Source of the DNA: Ktedonobacteraceae bacterium
GTDB lineage: Bacteria > Chloroflexota > Ktedonobacteria > Ktedonobacterales > Ktedonobacteraceae
DNA: 25,405 nt
Assembly: GCA_014896635.1 (NCBI GenBank)
Contig: JADBKA010000048.1
Span: 1 to 25,405, forward strand
Direction of reading: 5' to 3'
This document shows, one piece after another, positions 1 through 6,439 of this stretch. How positions within the stretch are numbered: the stretch's first letter is position 1; every line of letters starts with the position of its first letter. The notes under the pieces are model-generated. The model saw only the letters and a program-made list of their open reading frames with translations, had not been told where the DNA came from and did no database searches. The translations under genes were made by a program, and so were the position numbers.

Positions 1-2
1 CA

Positions 3-740
3 GCCTCGCTGACACATCTGCGCCATCCCAATCTCGTGCCTGTGCTTGACTTTGGCATCGAAGGCCACACTGCATATCTGGTAATGAGCTACATTCCAGG
101 CGGACATTTGCGCCAGCGCCACCCCAAAGGGACGCGCGTCCCCCTGTCCACCATCGTAACCTATGTGAAACAGCTCGCACAGGCGTTGTCCTACATCCAT
201 CAACATAACCTGGTCCACCGAGATGTGAAACCACATAATATGCTGATCGGCCCGGCAGGAGAGATCATGTTGAGCGATTTCGGCATAGCTATCGTCAGCC
301 CCAGTATCATACCAGGCAGCTACGATTTTGAAGGGACAGTGCTCTATGCCGCGCCAGAACAACTGATGGGCCATCCCCGGCGCAGTAGTGATCAGTATGC
401 GCTGGGCATCGTCGTTTACGAATGGCTTAGCGGCACCTGGCCTTTCTATGGCACGTTCGACGAGATCGTCGAACAGCACCTCTCTGCCCCACCACCCCCC
501 TTGCGTGAACGAGGCATCGTTGTACCGGCAACAGTCGAAGAGATCGTTTTGCGCACACTGGCAAAAAAGCCAGAAGATCGCTTTATGCGCATTGAAGATT
601 TCTCCCTGGCCCTGGAACACGCAAGCAAGACAACCTGGCAACAACCAGATTCCTCTGACCTCCTCGCGCCTGGCAGGCGCCAGTTTATGTCGCCTCTGCC
701 TTTCCACACAAGCGAACACCGGCTTCAAGGTGGCTCCTGA
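3..740 (+). CDS. Serine/threonine protein kinase, C-terminal part (5' end outside window)
   Basis: This is a Hanks-type kinase that phosphorylates Ser/Thr on unknown partners. The reading frame is open from base 3 and already reads LTHLRHPNLVPVLDFGIE, the strand beta4-beta5 region after helix C, so the Gly-rich loop and the beta3 lysine lie upstream of the window. Visible motifs in order are the catalytic loop VHRDVKPHN, the metal-binding DFG in LSDFGIA, the AAPEQ (APE) motif, the DQYALGIVVYEW helix F and the closing Arg of DRF. All catalytic residues expected in this portion are intact. The protein ends about 30 residues after the kinase fold, in a polar tail without a membrane helix or sensor domain, so it looks cytosolic. 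The stop lies 15 bp from the stop of the convergent LysR gene. Starting at the GTG at base 36 would cut the fold, so I treat the gene as partial. Confidence 0.93.
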   Translation, partial: ASLTHLRHPNLVPVLDFGIEGHTAYLVMSYIPGGHLRQRHPKGTRVPLSTIVTYVKQLAQALSYIHQHNLVHRDVKPHNMLIGPAGEIMLSDFGIAIVSPSIIPGSYDFEGTVLYAAPEQLMGHPRRSSDQYALGIVVYEWLSGTWPFYGTFDEIVEQHLSAPPPPLRERGIVVPATVEEIVLRTLAKKPEDRFMRIEDFSLALEHASKTTWQQPDSSDLLAPGRRQFMSPLPFHTSEHRLQGGS

Positions 741-755
741 GAGACCGGCACTGCT

Positions 756-1643
756 TTACTGCGTGAGACTGGCAAAGTAATCAATCACAAACTCCCGAAA
801 ACGGCGAGCAGCCAGCGAAAGATAGCGGCCTTGCAACCAGGCCAGACCGATCGTCCGCTGACAGACCGGCTCGGTAACGTGCAGGCGCACAACGCCGGAG
901 ACAGATGGATTGCGCCAGGCCAGCGCCGGCCAGAAAGCAATGCCAAGCCCGGCTCCCACCAGGCCGCGCACTACTTCAGGCTCATCCCCTTCAAAAGCGA
1001 CATTGGGCGTAAACCCTGCCCGGCGGCAGAAATCATCAGTGATATCACGCATGCTGTTGCCGGGTTTTAGCCCGACAAACGTCTCGTGTGCCACCTCTCC
1101 AAGACGAATACTGCCAGCTCCCGCAAGGCGATGATGCGGCGGCACTACCAGGAATATCTCTTCGGTAATCAAAGAGACCCAGCCAATACCAGGTTGCTGA
1201 ATCGGTGGCGAGGTGATACAAAGGTCAATATTGCTATTCTCCAGCTGATGAAGCACCGTCAGCGTCGAATGCTGCTGAAAAAGACGAAAAGAGATGTGGG
1301 GATAGAGCGAGAGAAACGCTTTCAGCAGATCCGGCAAGAGATATGAGCCTATAACTGCCAGCGCAACATGCCCACGCTCCAGGCCGGTTAGATCGGCTAT
1401 TTCGCGTTTGCCTTGCTCCAGTTCAGAGAAAACCCGCTCCACATGCTGAAGGAAAAGACGGCCAGGTTGATTCAGGCGAATCTGTCGCCCCTGGCGATCA
1501 AACAAAGGAGCGCCGAGTTCTTCCTCCAATCGTGCAATGGTTTGGCTGAGCGAAGGCTGAGCAATGGCAAGTTCACGCGCCGCATGCGTCATGTGCTCAA
1601 GACGAGCTACCGTTTGAAAATAGCGGAGCTGAAGCAGATCCAT
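756..1643 (-). CDS. LysR-family transcriptional regulator
   Basis: This is a 295-residue DNA-binding regulator of the usual LysR length. The N-terminal winged helix-turn-helix is clear (MDLLQLRYFQTVARLEHMT at the start, then AQPSLSQTIARLEEELG and LFDRQGRQI within the first 60 residues). It is followed by the periplasmic-binding-protein-like effector domain (from about residue 90, e.g. GYLLPDLLKAF-type entry and a late GLGIAFWPALAW segment). The start at 1643 is chosen because the HTH begins there; an AAAGG lies about 11 bases upstream, which is a mediocre ribosome site. It is divergent from the cytidylate-kinase-like gene, and the 161-bp gap holds a GCTATAGC palindrome over its own likely start of transcription. 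By LysR convention it probably controls the divergent 1805-4464 genes. The effector is not deducible. Confidence 0.93.
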   Translation of the reverse strand: MDLLQLRYFQTVARLEHMTHAARELAIAQPSLSQTIARLEEELGAPLFDRQGRQIRLNQPGRLFLQHVERVFSELEQGKREIADLTGLERGHVALAVIGSYLLPDLLKAFLSLYPHISFRLFQQHSTLTVLHQLENSNIDLCITSPPIQQPGIGWVSLITEEIFLVVPPHHRLAGAGSIRLGEVAHETFVGLKPGNSMRDITDDFCRRAGFTPNVAFEGDEPEVVRGLVGAGLGIAFWPALAWRNPSVSGVVRLHVTEPVCQRTIGLAWLQGRYLSLAARRFREFVIDYFASLTQ

Positions 1644-1675
1644 AGGCGTTCTAACCTTTCCATAGATTTTAACTT

Positions 1676-1696
1676 ATAAAGCTATAGCAAATTATA
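1676..1696. promoter_or_regulatory. Palindromic site between LysR and the cytidylate-kinase-like gene
   Basis: A perfect 8-bp palindrome GCTATAGC (1681-1688) is flanked by inverted TATAA / TTATA arms at slightly unequal distances. It overlaps the inferred LysR transcription start, a usual place for LysR autoregulation. A related, longer palindrome occurs at 2577-2592. Confidence 0.35.
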
Positions 1697-1720
1697 TATT
1701 GGACACTATGTATTAAGCAA
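1691..1720 (-). promoter_or_regulatory. Candidate promoter of the LysR gene
   Basis: On the minus strand TTGCTT (1720-1715) and TATAAT (1696-1691) are separated by 18 bp and point into the LysR gene. The predicted start of transcription falls near 1684, on top of the GCTATAGC palindrome at 1681-1688. Confidence 0.45.
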
Positions 1721-1804
1721 GGGTAAGATACAGAGAGGGACGCCTTACACCGAGTGTGGACGCATAATCTCACGATATAAAGCGACAGGCAGGGGAAGAG
1801 CACC

Positions 1805-2578
1805 ATGACAGAGAAAGAAGATCTCGAACAACGGATGTGCGCCATCACTATTTCAAGGGAATATGGCAGCGGCGGAGGAGAAATTGCAAGAGGGTTGGCG
1901 GAGCGACTGAACTGGCAATTGTTTGACCACCGCATCATTCAGCTTGTTGCTCAGCGACTGGGCATCAATGAAGAGGAAGCCGAAGTTCATGATGAACGGG
2001 CCGAGGGGTTTGTCGAACGACTCATCGACTCAATGCAATATGCGCTCCCTCAACCCCCATTGATTCAAGGCGCACCGACTCTGGAAGCAGGCCGGGCTAT
2101 CACCGACGCGGTCTACCAGCAGGCGCTCCAGCAGGTCCTTGTTGGTGCGGCCTCGCTCGGTCATGTTGTGATCGTCGGGCGAGGAGCACAGATCCTACTG
2201 GCCTCACGCCGCGACGTGCTGCATATACGTATCGTCGCGCCCTTTGAGAAGCGGGTTGCGTATGTCATGCGGCGCGAAAATCTGACAGCCGAAGCAGCGC
2301 GCAACCGCATACGGCAAAAAGAGGCTGAGAGAGAGCGAGCGTTAAAAGAGCAGTTCCATATGAACCCCTATGATGCTCACCTGTACGATCTCATTATCAA
2401 CACCGGCATCCTGGCCTTAACAAGTGTCGTCGAAATGATATATCTGGCCTTGCGGCAGAAAGCAGAGCGGCTCTCCTTGCCCGAAGAAGAACTTGGCCCG
2501 GGAGCAGGTCTGGCACGTTATCCTGGCCGCCCCGCTGATTTCCAGTCACCGGGATCTGAAGCGGCAGCCCATCCATAA
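1805..2578 (+). CDS. Cytidylate kinase-like family protein
   Basis: This 257-residue protein opens with CAITISREYGSGGGEIARGL, the signature of the cytidylate-kinase-like family (Cytidylate_kin2), a P-loop NTPase group distinct from true CMP kinase. The P-loop is of the GSGGxxIA type and lacks the Lys of classical Walker A, which is usual for this family. The middle holds VIVGRGAQILLA and the arginine-rich lid-like VAYVMRRENLTAEAARNRI, then an aspartate-containing YDLIINTG strand near residue 200. The C-terminal 40 residues are low-complexity and rich in Gly, Pro and Ala. No substrate is established for this family, so nucleotide monophosphate phosphorylation is only inferred from fold. It lies 86 bp upstream of an efflux pump on the same strand and opposite a LysR gene, suggesting one regulated unit. 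The start at 1805 places the P-loop near residue 20, as expected. Confidence 0.88.
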   Translation: MTEKEDLEQRMCAITISREYGSGGGEIARGLAERLNWQLFDHRIIQLVAQRLGINEEEAEVHDERAEGFVERLIDSMQYALPQPPLIQGAPTLEAGRAITDAVYQQALQQVLVGAASLGHVVIVGRGAQILLASRRDVLHIRIVAPFEKRVAYVMRRENLTAEAARNRIRQKEAERERALKEQFHMNPYDAHLYDLIINTGILALTSVVEMIYLALRQKAERLSLPEEELGPGAGLARYPGRPADFQSPGSEAAAHP

Positions 2579-2592
2579 CTATAGCTATAGTT
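2577..2592. promoter_or_regulatory. Perfect 16-bp palindrome upstream of the MFS gene
   Basis: AACTATAGCTATAGTT is its own reverse complement. It overlaps the stop codon of the cytidylate-kinase-like gene and lies about 70 bp before the MFS start. There is no loop, so it fits a protein-binding operator better than an RNA hairpin. It contains the same CTATAG core as the site at 1681-1688. Confidence 0.4.
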
Positions 2593-2664
2593 TTCACTAT
2601 GAGTAATCGCAGTTTTTGTAAAAAGACATAGCTTTCAAGCAAAAGGAGGATTTCTTACCGTCTC

Positions 2665-4464
2665 ATGGGACAACAGAAAGTATCTCTGATACAAGAACGG
2701 CAGACTGATCAGCCTTACCAGGCAGTAGGACCACGCTATAAATGGATCGCATTATCAAATACCACGCTCGGCATGTTAATGGCGACGATCAATGCCAGCA
2801 TTGTCCTGATTTCTCTCCCTGCCATTTTTACAGGCATCGGCATCAATCCCCTGGCACCGGGGGAGACCAACTACTTTCTCTGGCTCTTGCTCGGCTATAT
2901 GGTCGTGACTGCGACGCTGCTAGTGGCCTTCGGACGTATTTCCGATATGTTTGGGCGCGTCAGACTATATAACCTGGGTTTTGCCGTTTTTACGCTGGGG
3001 AGTATCTTGCTCTTTCTGACGCCTGGTCGTGGGAATACGGCGGCCATCGAAATGATCATTTTCCGCCTGATACAAGGCGTAGGCGCCGGTTTCCTCTTCT
3101 CTAACAGTACGGCGATTCTGACCGATGCTTTCCCCCCTTACCAGCGTGGCATGGCAATGGGCATCAACCAGATTGCATCAATCCTCGGCTCGATTGTGGG
3201 CCTGGTCCTGGGCGGGATTCTGGCAGCCATTAACTGGCGCCTGGTCTTCCTGGTCAGCGTCCCCTTTGGCCTGTTCGGGACCGTCTGGGCGTACTGGAAG
3301 TTGCGTGAGACTGCACGCATCGGGAGACGGCAACAGATCGACTGGGTTGGTAATATCACCTTTTTCCTGGGATTGACCATTCTGCTGCTTGGCATCACCT
3401 ATGGCATCGAGCCGTATGGGGGGGCCACTATGGGCTGGACCAATCCTTTTGTGATCGGCGCGCTGATAGTCGGCATCGTTCTTCTCGCTCTCTTCGTCTG
3501 GGTAGAGAGGCGCGTCAGCGATCCTATGTTTCACCTGGAGCTGTTCAGAATCCGTATGTTTGCCGCCGGCAATATCAGCAGTCTGCTCGCCAGCATGGCT
3601 CGCGGCGGCTTACAGTTCATGCTCATCATCTGGTTGCAGGGCATCTGGCTGCCACTGCATGGCTATAGCTTTGAAGAGACGCCTCTCTGGGCCGGCATCT
3701 ATATGTTACCGTTGATGCTGGGATTCGTCGTGATGGGACCTCTCAGCGGCTGGCTCTCCGACCGCTTCGGTGCGCGCCTTTTCTCTACGCTGGGCATGCT
3801 CCTCCAGGTAGCCGGCTTCTTCCTGATGACGTTTCTGCCGGCCAACTTTCCCTATCTCTGGTTTGCTCTCCTGCTGGTATTGATGGGCGTGGGACAGGGT
3901 ATGTTCGCTGCTCCCAATACGACAGCTATCATGAACAGCGTCCCTGCTACTCAACGCGGCGTGGCTTCGGGCATGCGCTCGACCTTCCAAAATGCATCGA
4001 CGGTTGTCAGTATGGGCATGTTTTTTAGCATCGTAACGATTGGCCTGTCAGTAGCACTGCCTGCGGCACTCTCGTCCGGTCTCACTCAAGCAGGGCTTCC
4101 CCCGGCCATCGCCAATCAGGTCTCCCACCTGCCCCCCATCTCCGCCCTCTTTGCCGCGTTCCTGGGTTACAACCCTCTGGCGACGCTGCTGCCAGCGCCT
4201 GTGCTCCACCAGTTGCCTCCTGCAAGCCAGGCAAACCTGCTGAGCAAGAGTTTCTTCCCTCACCTGATTTCAGGACCATTTATGGTCGGCCTGCGCACAG
4301 CTTTCTACATCTCCGCCGCGATGTGCCTGATCGCAGCCATCGCCTCGCTGCTGCGTGGAGAACGTGTGATCTACGAAATGCAAGCTACAGACAACATCAC
4401 TGGCAATGCAACGAATGCAACGGCAGCGTCGGTGACAGAGCAGGAGACCTCATCACAGCGATAG
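2665..4464 (+). CDS. MFS transporter, DHA2 (EmrB/QacA-type) drug efflux family
   Basis: This 599-residue inner-membrane proton antiporter probably exports toxic small molecules. Helix 1 reads [17 protein letters not shown], a variant of the DHA2 L-D-x-T-I-V-N-V-A-L-P motif. Loop 2-3 carries motif A as [17 protein letters not shown], and a second motif A copy, [14 protein letters not shown], lies in the second half. Length, the number of hydrophobic segments and the long hydrophilic N-terminus (about 28 residues) fit the 14-helix class. A strong AAGGAGGA lies at 2643-2650, about 14 bases before the ATG, longer than usual but with no better in-frame start. The long extracytoplasmic loop near residues 480-535 is rich in Pro and Leu. 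Its position after the cytidylate-kinase-like gene and opposite LysR suggests inducible efflux. Substrate is unknown. Confidence 0.95.
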   Translation: MGQQKVSLIQERQTDQPYQAVGPRYKWIALSNTTLGMLMATINASIVLISLPAIFTGIGINPLAPGETNYFLWLLLGYMVVTATLLVAFGRISDMFGRVRLYNLGFAVFTLGSILLFLTPGRGNTAAIEMIIFRLIQGVGAGFLFSNSTAILTDAFPPYQRGMAMGINQIASILGSIVGLVLGGILAAINWRLVFLVSVPFGLFGTVWAYWKLRETARIGRRQQIDWVGNITFFLGLTILLLGITYGIEPYGGATMGWTNPFVIGALIVGIVLLALFVWVERRVSDPMFHLELFRIRMFAAGNISSLLASMARGGLQFMLIIWLQGIWLPLHGYSFEETPLWAGIYMLPLMLGFVVMGPLSGWLSDRFGARLFSTLGMLLQVAGFFLMTFLPANFPYLWFALLLVLMGVGQGMFAAPNTTAIMNSVPATQRGVASGMRSTFQNASTVVSMGMFFSIVTIGLSVALPAALSSGLTQAGLPPAIANQVSHLPPISALFAAFLGYNPLATLLPAPVLHQLPPASQANLLSKSFFPHLISGPFMVGLRTAFYISAAMCLIAAIASLLRGERVIYEMQATDNITGNATNATAASVTEQETSSQR

Positions 4465-4490
4465 CGGCAAATAGCACTTTTTCCTCTTTA

Positions 4491-4532
4491 GAGAGCAGAA
4501 GCCTGTAGCTCAATGCTATGGCTTCTGCTCTC
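4491..4532 (+). terminator. Hairpin terminator after the MFS gene
   Basis: A perfect 13-bp stem (GAGAGCAGAAGCC at 4491-4503, its complement at 4520-4532) encloses a 16-base loop, 26 bases after the MFS stop. The following bases are only moderately T-rich (ACTTTCTC), so termination strength is uncertain. Confidence 0.6.
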
Positions 4533-4609
4533 CCGCCGACTTTCTCAACACACCCTTAATCACGCCCAATCTTTGCGCCAGCAATCTCCATCAATCCGCA
4601 CAGGAAGCC

Positions 4610-4639
4610 TTGACACATCCCCCCATCATCGACTATACT
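4610..4639 (+). promoter_or_regulatory. Near-consensus sigma70 promoter of the metal transporter
   Basis: TTGACA (4610-4615) and TATACT (4634-4639) are 18 bp apart. Transcription would begin near 4646, immediately before the metal-box-like palindromes, so a bound repressor would block the initial transcribed region. Confidence 0.7.
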
Positions 4640-4655
4640 GTGCGTAGTAGAAATG

Positions 4656-4672
4656 AGAATGATTATCATTCT
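4656..4672. promoter_or_regulatory. Fur-box-like operator
   Basis: AGAATGAT-T-ATCATTCT is a perfect 8-1-8 inverted repeat. It contains the GATTATCATT-type core and 7-1-7 symmetry of classical Fur boxes. It lies about +10 to +27 from the predicted start of transcription of the VIT-family transporter. No Fur gene is in the window, so the binding protein is inferred. Confidence 0.6.
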
Positions 4673-4685
4673 TAGGGTACCCTAA
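4672..4685. promoter_or_regulatory. DtxR/IdeR-like 14-bp palindrome
   Basis: TTAGGGTACCCTAA is a perfect palindrome sharing one base with the Fur-like repeat. Its TTAGG...CCTAA ends match the outer arms of the DtxR/IdeR consensus, although the spacer is shorter than in the 19-bp classical box. A different repressor remains possible. Confidence 0.45.
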
Positions 4686-4733
4686 ACCAGGTGACCTGTC
4701 TTGCACACGATGAAATTGAGAGGAGCTGAGCCA

Positions 4734-5327
4734 ATGCCGCAGGAAGCAAACACAGAAACGGCGATTGCAACAGAGCAAACATCTGTGAAATATACACCTG
4801 CAAAATCTCTGCGAGAAGAGATTGCAGAAATATTACATGTTATCGGGAAAAATGATACTTCATCACATACATTTCTTTTACGGGTTGTGCAGCCAGGACT
4901 GGCAGGATTGATGGACGGGTCAGTCTCGACGCTTGCCCCTATCTTCGCTACGGCCTTTGTCACCGGCAACCCGTTTTCGGCCTTTCTGGTCGGTATGGCC
5001 GCTGCGACAGGAGCGGCGATCAGCATGGCTTTTTCGGAAGCACTTTCCGACGATGGCGTGCTGACGGGTCGAGGGAGTCCGTTGATTCGCGGCATCATCG
5101 TAGGGGTCATGACCTTCTTCGGCGGTGCGCTTCACACGCTGCCATTTTTAATTCCGCATGTGCAGACGGCTTTGCTCGCGGCTTACATTGTTGTCGCCTT
5201 TGAGCTGCTGCTCATCTCGGCCATTCGCCATCGCTACTTCGGCATTAGCTGGATCAAATCAGTCTTCCAGGTCGTGGGTAGCGGCATCCTGGTCTTCGCT
5301 GCTGCGTTCATCTTCGGCCATGCCTAG
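4734..5327 (+). CDS. VIT1/CCC1-family iron/manganese transporter (MbfA C-terminal-domain type)
   Basis: This 197-residue membrane protein resembles the transporter half of MbfA-type ferritin-VIT fusions, without the ferritin half. Around residues 60-110 it has GLMDGSVSTLAPIFATAF, then GISM-like AAISMAFSEALSDDGVLTGRG, with the acidic residues expected for metal handling. Later segments HTLPFLI and ELLLISAIRHRYFG complete about five membrane spans. Proteins of this group move Fe(II) or Mn(II) out of the cytoplasm. Start choice: upstream in-frame ATGs at 4701 and 4710 lack a ribosome site, whereas AGGAG at 4721-4725 sits 8 bases before 4734. The upstream promoter with Fur-like and DtxR-like palindromes supports metal control. 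The N-terminal 40 residues are polar and cytosolic. Direction of transport is inferred from MbfA. Confidence 0.85.
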   Translation: MPQEANTETAIATEQTSVKYTPAKSLREEIAEILHVIGKNDTSSHTFLLRVVQPGLAGLMDGSVSTLAPIFATAFVTGNPFSAFLVGMAAATGAAISMAFSEALSDDGVLTGRGSPLIRGIIVGVMTFFGGALHTLPFLIPHVQTALLAAYIVVAFELLLISAIRHRYFGISWIKSVFQVVGSGILVFAAAFIFGHA

Positions 5328-5340
5328 AGGAGAAGGAGAG

Positions 5341-5406
5341 CCGGGGTGAGCATTCCCCGGTTCCCACAGGCCGGGGAAAGCGCATCCCGCTCCAGATCTT
5401 TTTTTT
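5341..5406 (+). terminator. Alternating GC hairpins and T-run after the metal transporter
   Basis: CCGGGG (5341-5346), CCCCGG (5355-5360) and CCGGGG (5371-5376) can form two mutually exclusive stems. An eight-T run follows at 5399-5406, overlapping the stop of the convergent gene. A weak GCG/CGC stem precedes the T-run. Likely a terminator for the transporter; a regulated terminator is possible but not shown. Confidence 0.45.
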
Positions 5407-5803
5407 ATTTGCGCTGCATCTTGGCTTTCACCACCGTTGTGCCAGCAGCCCGGCCTACCAGCACCGGTTCAGGCAGCACATCCGCCGCCGATCCGCCGAT
5501 ATCTGGACGTGCCGCAATCACTTTGTACGCTTCAAACTCTATCCGCCGGGATGTGCGGCCCATGCCGGTAATCCTCCCACTCACCTCGATGAAATCGCCA
5601 GCATAAAGTGGCGCCAGAAATTCGACATACTCATATCCGGCGAGCAGTCCCTCATCCCCATCAGAGCGGATCGCTAGCTCTGTAGCAATATCTCCATAGA
5701 GCGCAAGCAGGCGCGCCCCATTGACGAGATTCCCTCCATAATGAGCATCACTCGCGCTCAGGCGTACCCGCAACCGGGCAGTGTATTCCTGCTGATCAGC
5801 CAT
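5405..5803 (-). CDS. kal: 3-aminobutyryl-CoA ammonia-lyase-like hotdog protein
   Basis: This is a 132-residue protein of the length and pattern of 3-aminobutyryl-CoA ammonia-lyase (Kal), which removes ammonia from L-3-aminobutyryl-CoA to give crotonyl-CoA in lysine fermentation. The matching features are RVRLSASDAHYGGNLVNGA at residues 11-29, GDIATELAIRSDGDEGLLAG, EFLAPLYAGDFIEVSG and FEAYKVIAARPDI, ending with SAADVLPEPVLVGRAAGTTVV. It adopts a hotdog (thioesterase-like) fold. AAGGAG sits about 7 bases before the ATG. None of the partner lysine-fermentation genes (kdd, kce, lysine aminomutases) is in the window, so the physiological role here is open; a related acyl-CoA lyase or thioesterase activity is an alternative. 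An 18-bp palindrome just upstream suggests repression by a TetR-type regulator. Confidence 0.75.
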   Translation of the reverse strand: MADQQEYTARLRVRLSASDAHYGGNLVNGARLLALYGDIATELAIRSDGDEGLLAGYEYVEFLAPLYAGDFIEVSGRITGMGRTSRRIEFEAYKVIAARPDIGGSAADVLPEPVLVGRAAGTTVVKAKMQRK

Positions 5804-5826
5804 CGCTTTCTCCTTTTTTCCGAAAA

Positions 5827-5853
5827 CTAACTAACGTTAGTTAGGCTATAGCC
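5827..5853. promoter_or_regulatory. 18-bp perfect palindrome operator plus adjoining palindrome upstream of kal
   Basis: CTAACTAACGTTAGTTAG (5827-5844) is perfectly self-complementary and starts 24 bases from the kal start codon. It abuts and shares one base with GGCTATAGCC (5844-5853), another perfect palindrome. Size and symmetry fit a TetR-family operator; the cognate regulator is not in the window. Confidence 0.55.
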
Positions 5854-5989
5854 CAGACAATTACTATCCTGCATGGAAGACGGATCTGAGATCGTGGTAG
5901 CACGTGGATCAGTGCTATAGTCTACAGATAGTATGCCAGAAGGCTCAAGCCATGTCCAGTTTTCAGAGGAGGAGAGATGGCTTTTCGCA

Positions 5990-6027
5990 GACGACAAAAA
6001 AGAGCCGTGACACATGTCACGACTCTT
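5990..6027 (-). terminator. Intrinsic terminator of the glutaredoxin gene
   Basis: Arms AAGAGCCGTGACA (6000-6012) and TGTCACGACTCTT (6015-6027) pair along 13 bases with one G-T type position. Read on the minus strand the hairpin is followed by a run of six T, 22 bases after the stop codon at 6049. Confidence 0.75.
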
Positions 6028-6048
6028 GCGCATGCGTATCAGCAAATG

Positions 6049-6321
6049 TCAGGCAGAGAATTTTGCGGCGAGTTCACGCGCCGTTGGCTCGACAAGCACG
6101 GAGCCATCAGGGAAAACAATGGTGGGAACGCTGCGCATTCCATTGTTTATGCTGATCACCACCCTGGCTGCTTCTTCATCTTCCTCTATATTGATATATT
6201 CGTAAGGGATGTTATGCGCATCGAACCAGCGCTTTGCGAAACGGCAGTCGCCACACCAGGTAGTGGCGTACATTTTGATTTTCTGCGATGTTGCCCGTGT
6301 TTCCACAGATGTTTCAGACAC
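6049..6321 (-). CDS. Glutaredoxin-family thiol-disulfide oxidoreductase (mycoredoxin-like)
   Basis: This small cytosolic thioredoxin-fold protein of 90 residues likely reduces disulfides. The active site is TTWCGDC (Cys23 and Cys26), followed by an IPYEYINI strand and the cis-proline motif SVPTIVFPDGS that contacts substrate. The pattern is closer to mycoredoxin/NrdH-like glutaredoxins than to GSH-specific ones, so the electron donor is uncertain. Start choice: the longer open frame begins with an ATG at 6390, but AAAGGAG lies 6 bases before a GTG at 6321, and the added 23 residues would not belong to the fold. I therefore take the GTG. It lies 118 bp downstream of the GGR-type flavoprotein on the same strand and has its own terminator. 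Confidence 0.85.
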   Translation of the reverse strand: MSETSVETRATSQKIKMYATTWCGDCRFAKRWFDAHNIPYEYINIEEDEEAARVVISINNGMRSVPTIVFPDGSVLVEPTARELAAKFSA

Positions 6322-6439
6322 AGAGTGCTCCTTTAAGATATCAGGTTTGCCAGAACGCGGGTTAAAAAATACCTCCCTTAGCTCTAACACACGCTGAGAG
6401 CACTCTATTCCCAGGTTCTCTGTTGCCGCGCCTCACCGC

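Noticed and set aside
3178..3534. Antisense ORFs within the MFS gene (here and at 3706-3990 and 4048-4279)
   Set aside because: They are shadows of a clear, highly conserved transporter frame, with unnatural composition.
5977..6336. Plus-strand ORF of 119 codons with a strong AGGAGGAG-type ribosome site before its ATG
   Set aside because: It runs through the glutaredoxin terminator and antisense to the glutaredoxin gene, and the peptide shows no family features. The ribosome site is probably chance.
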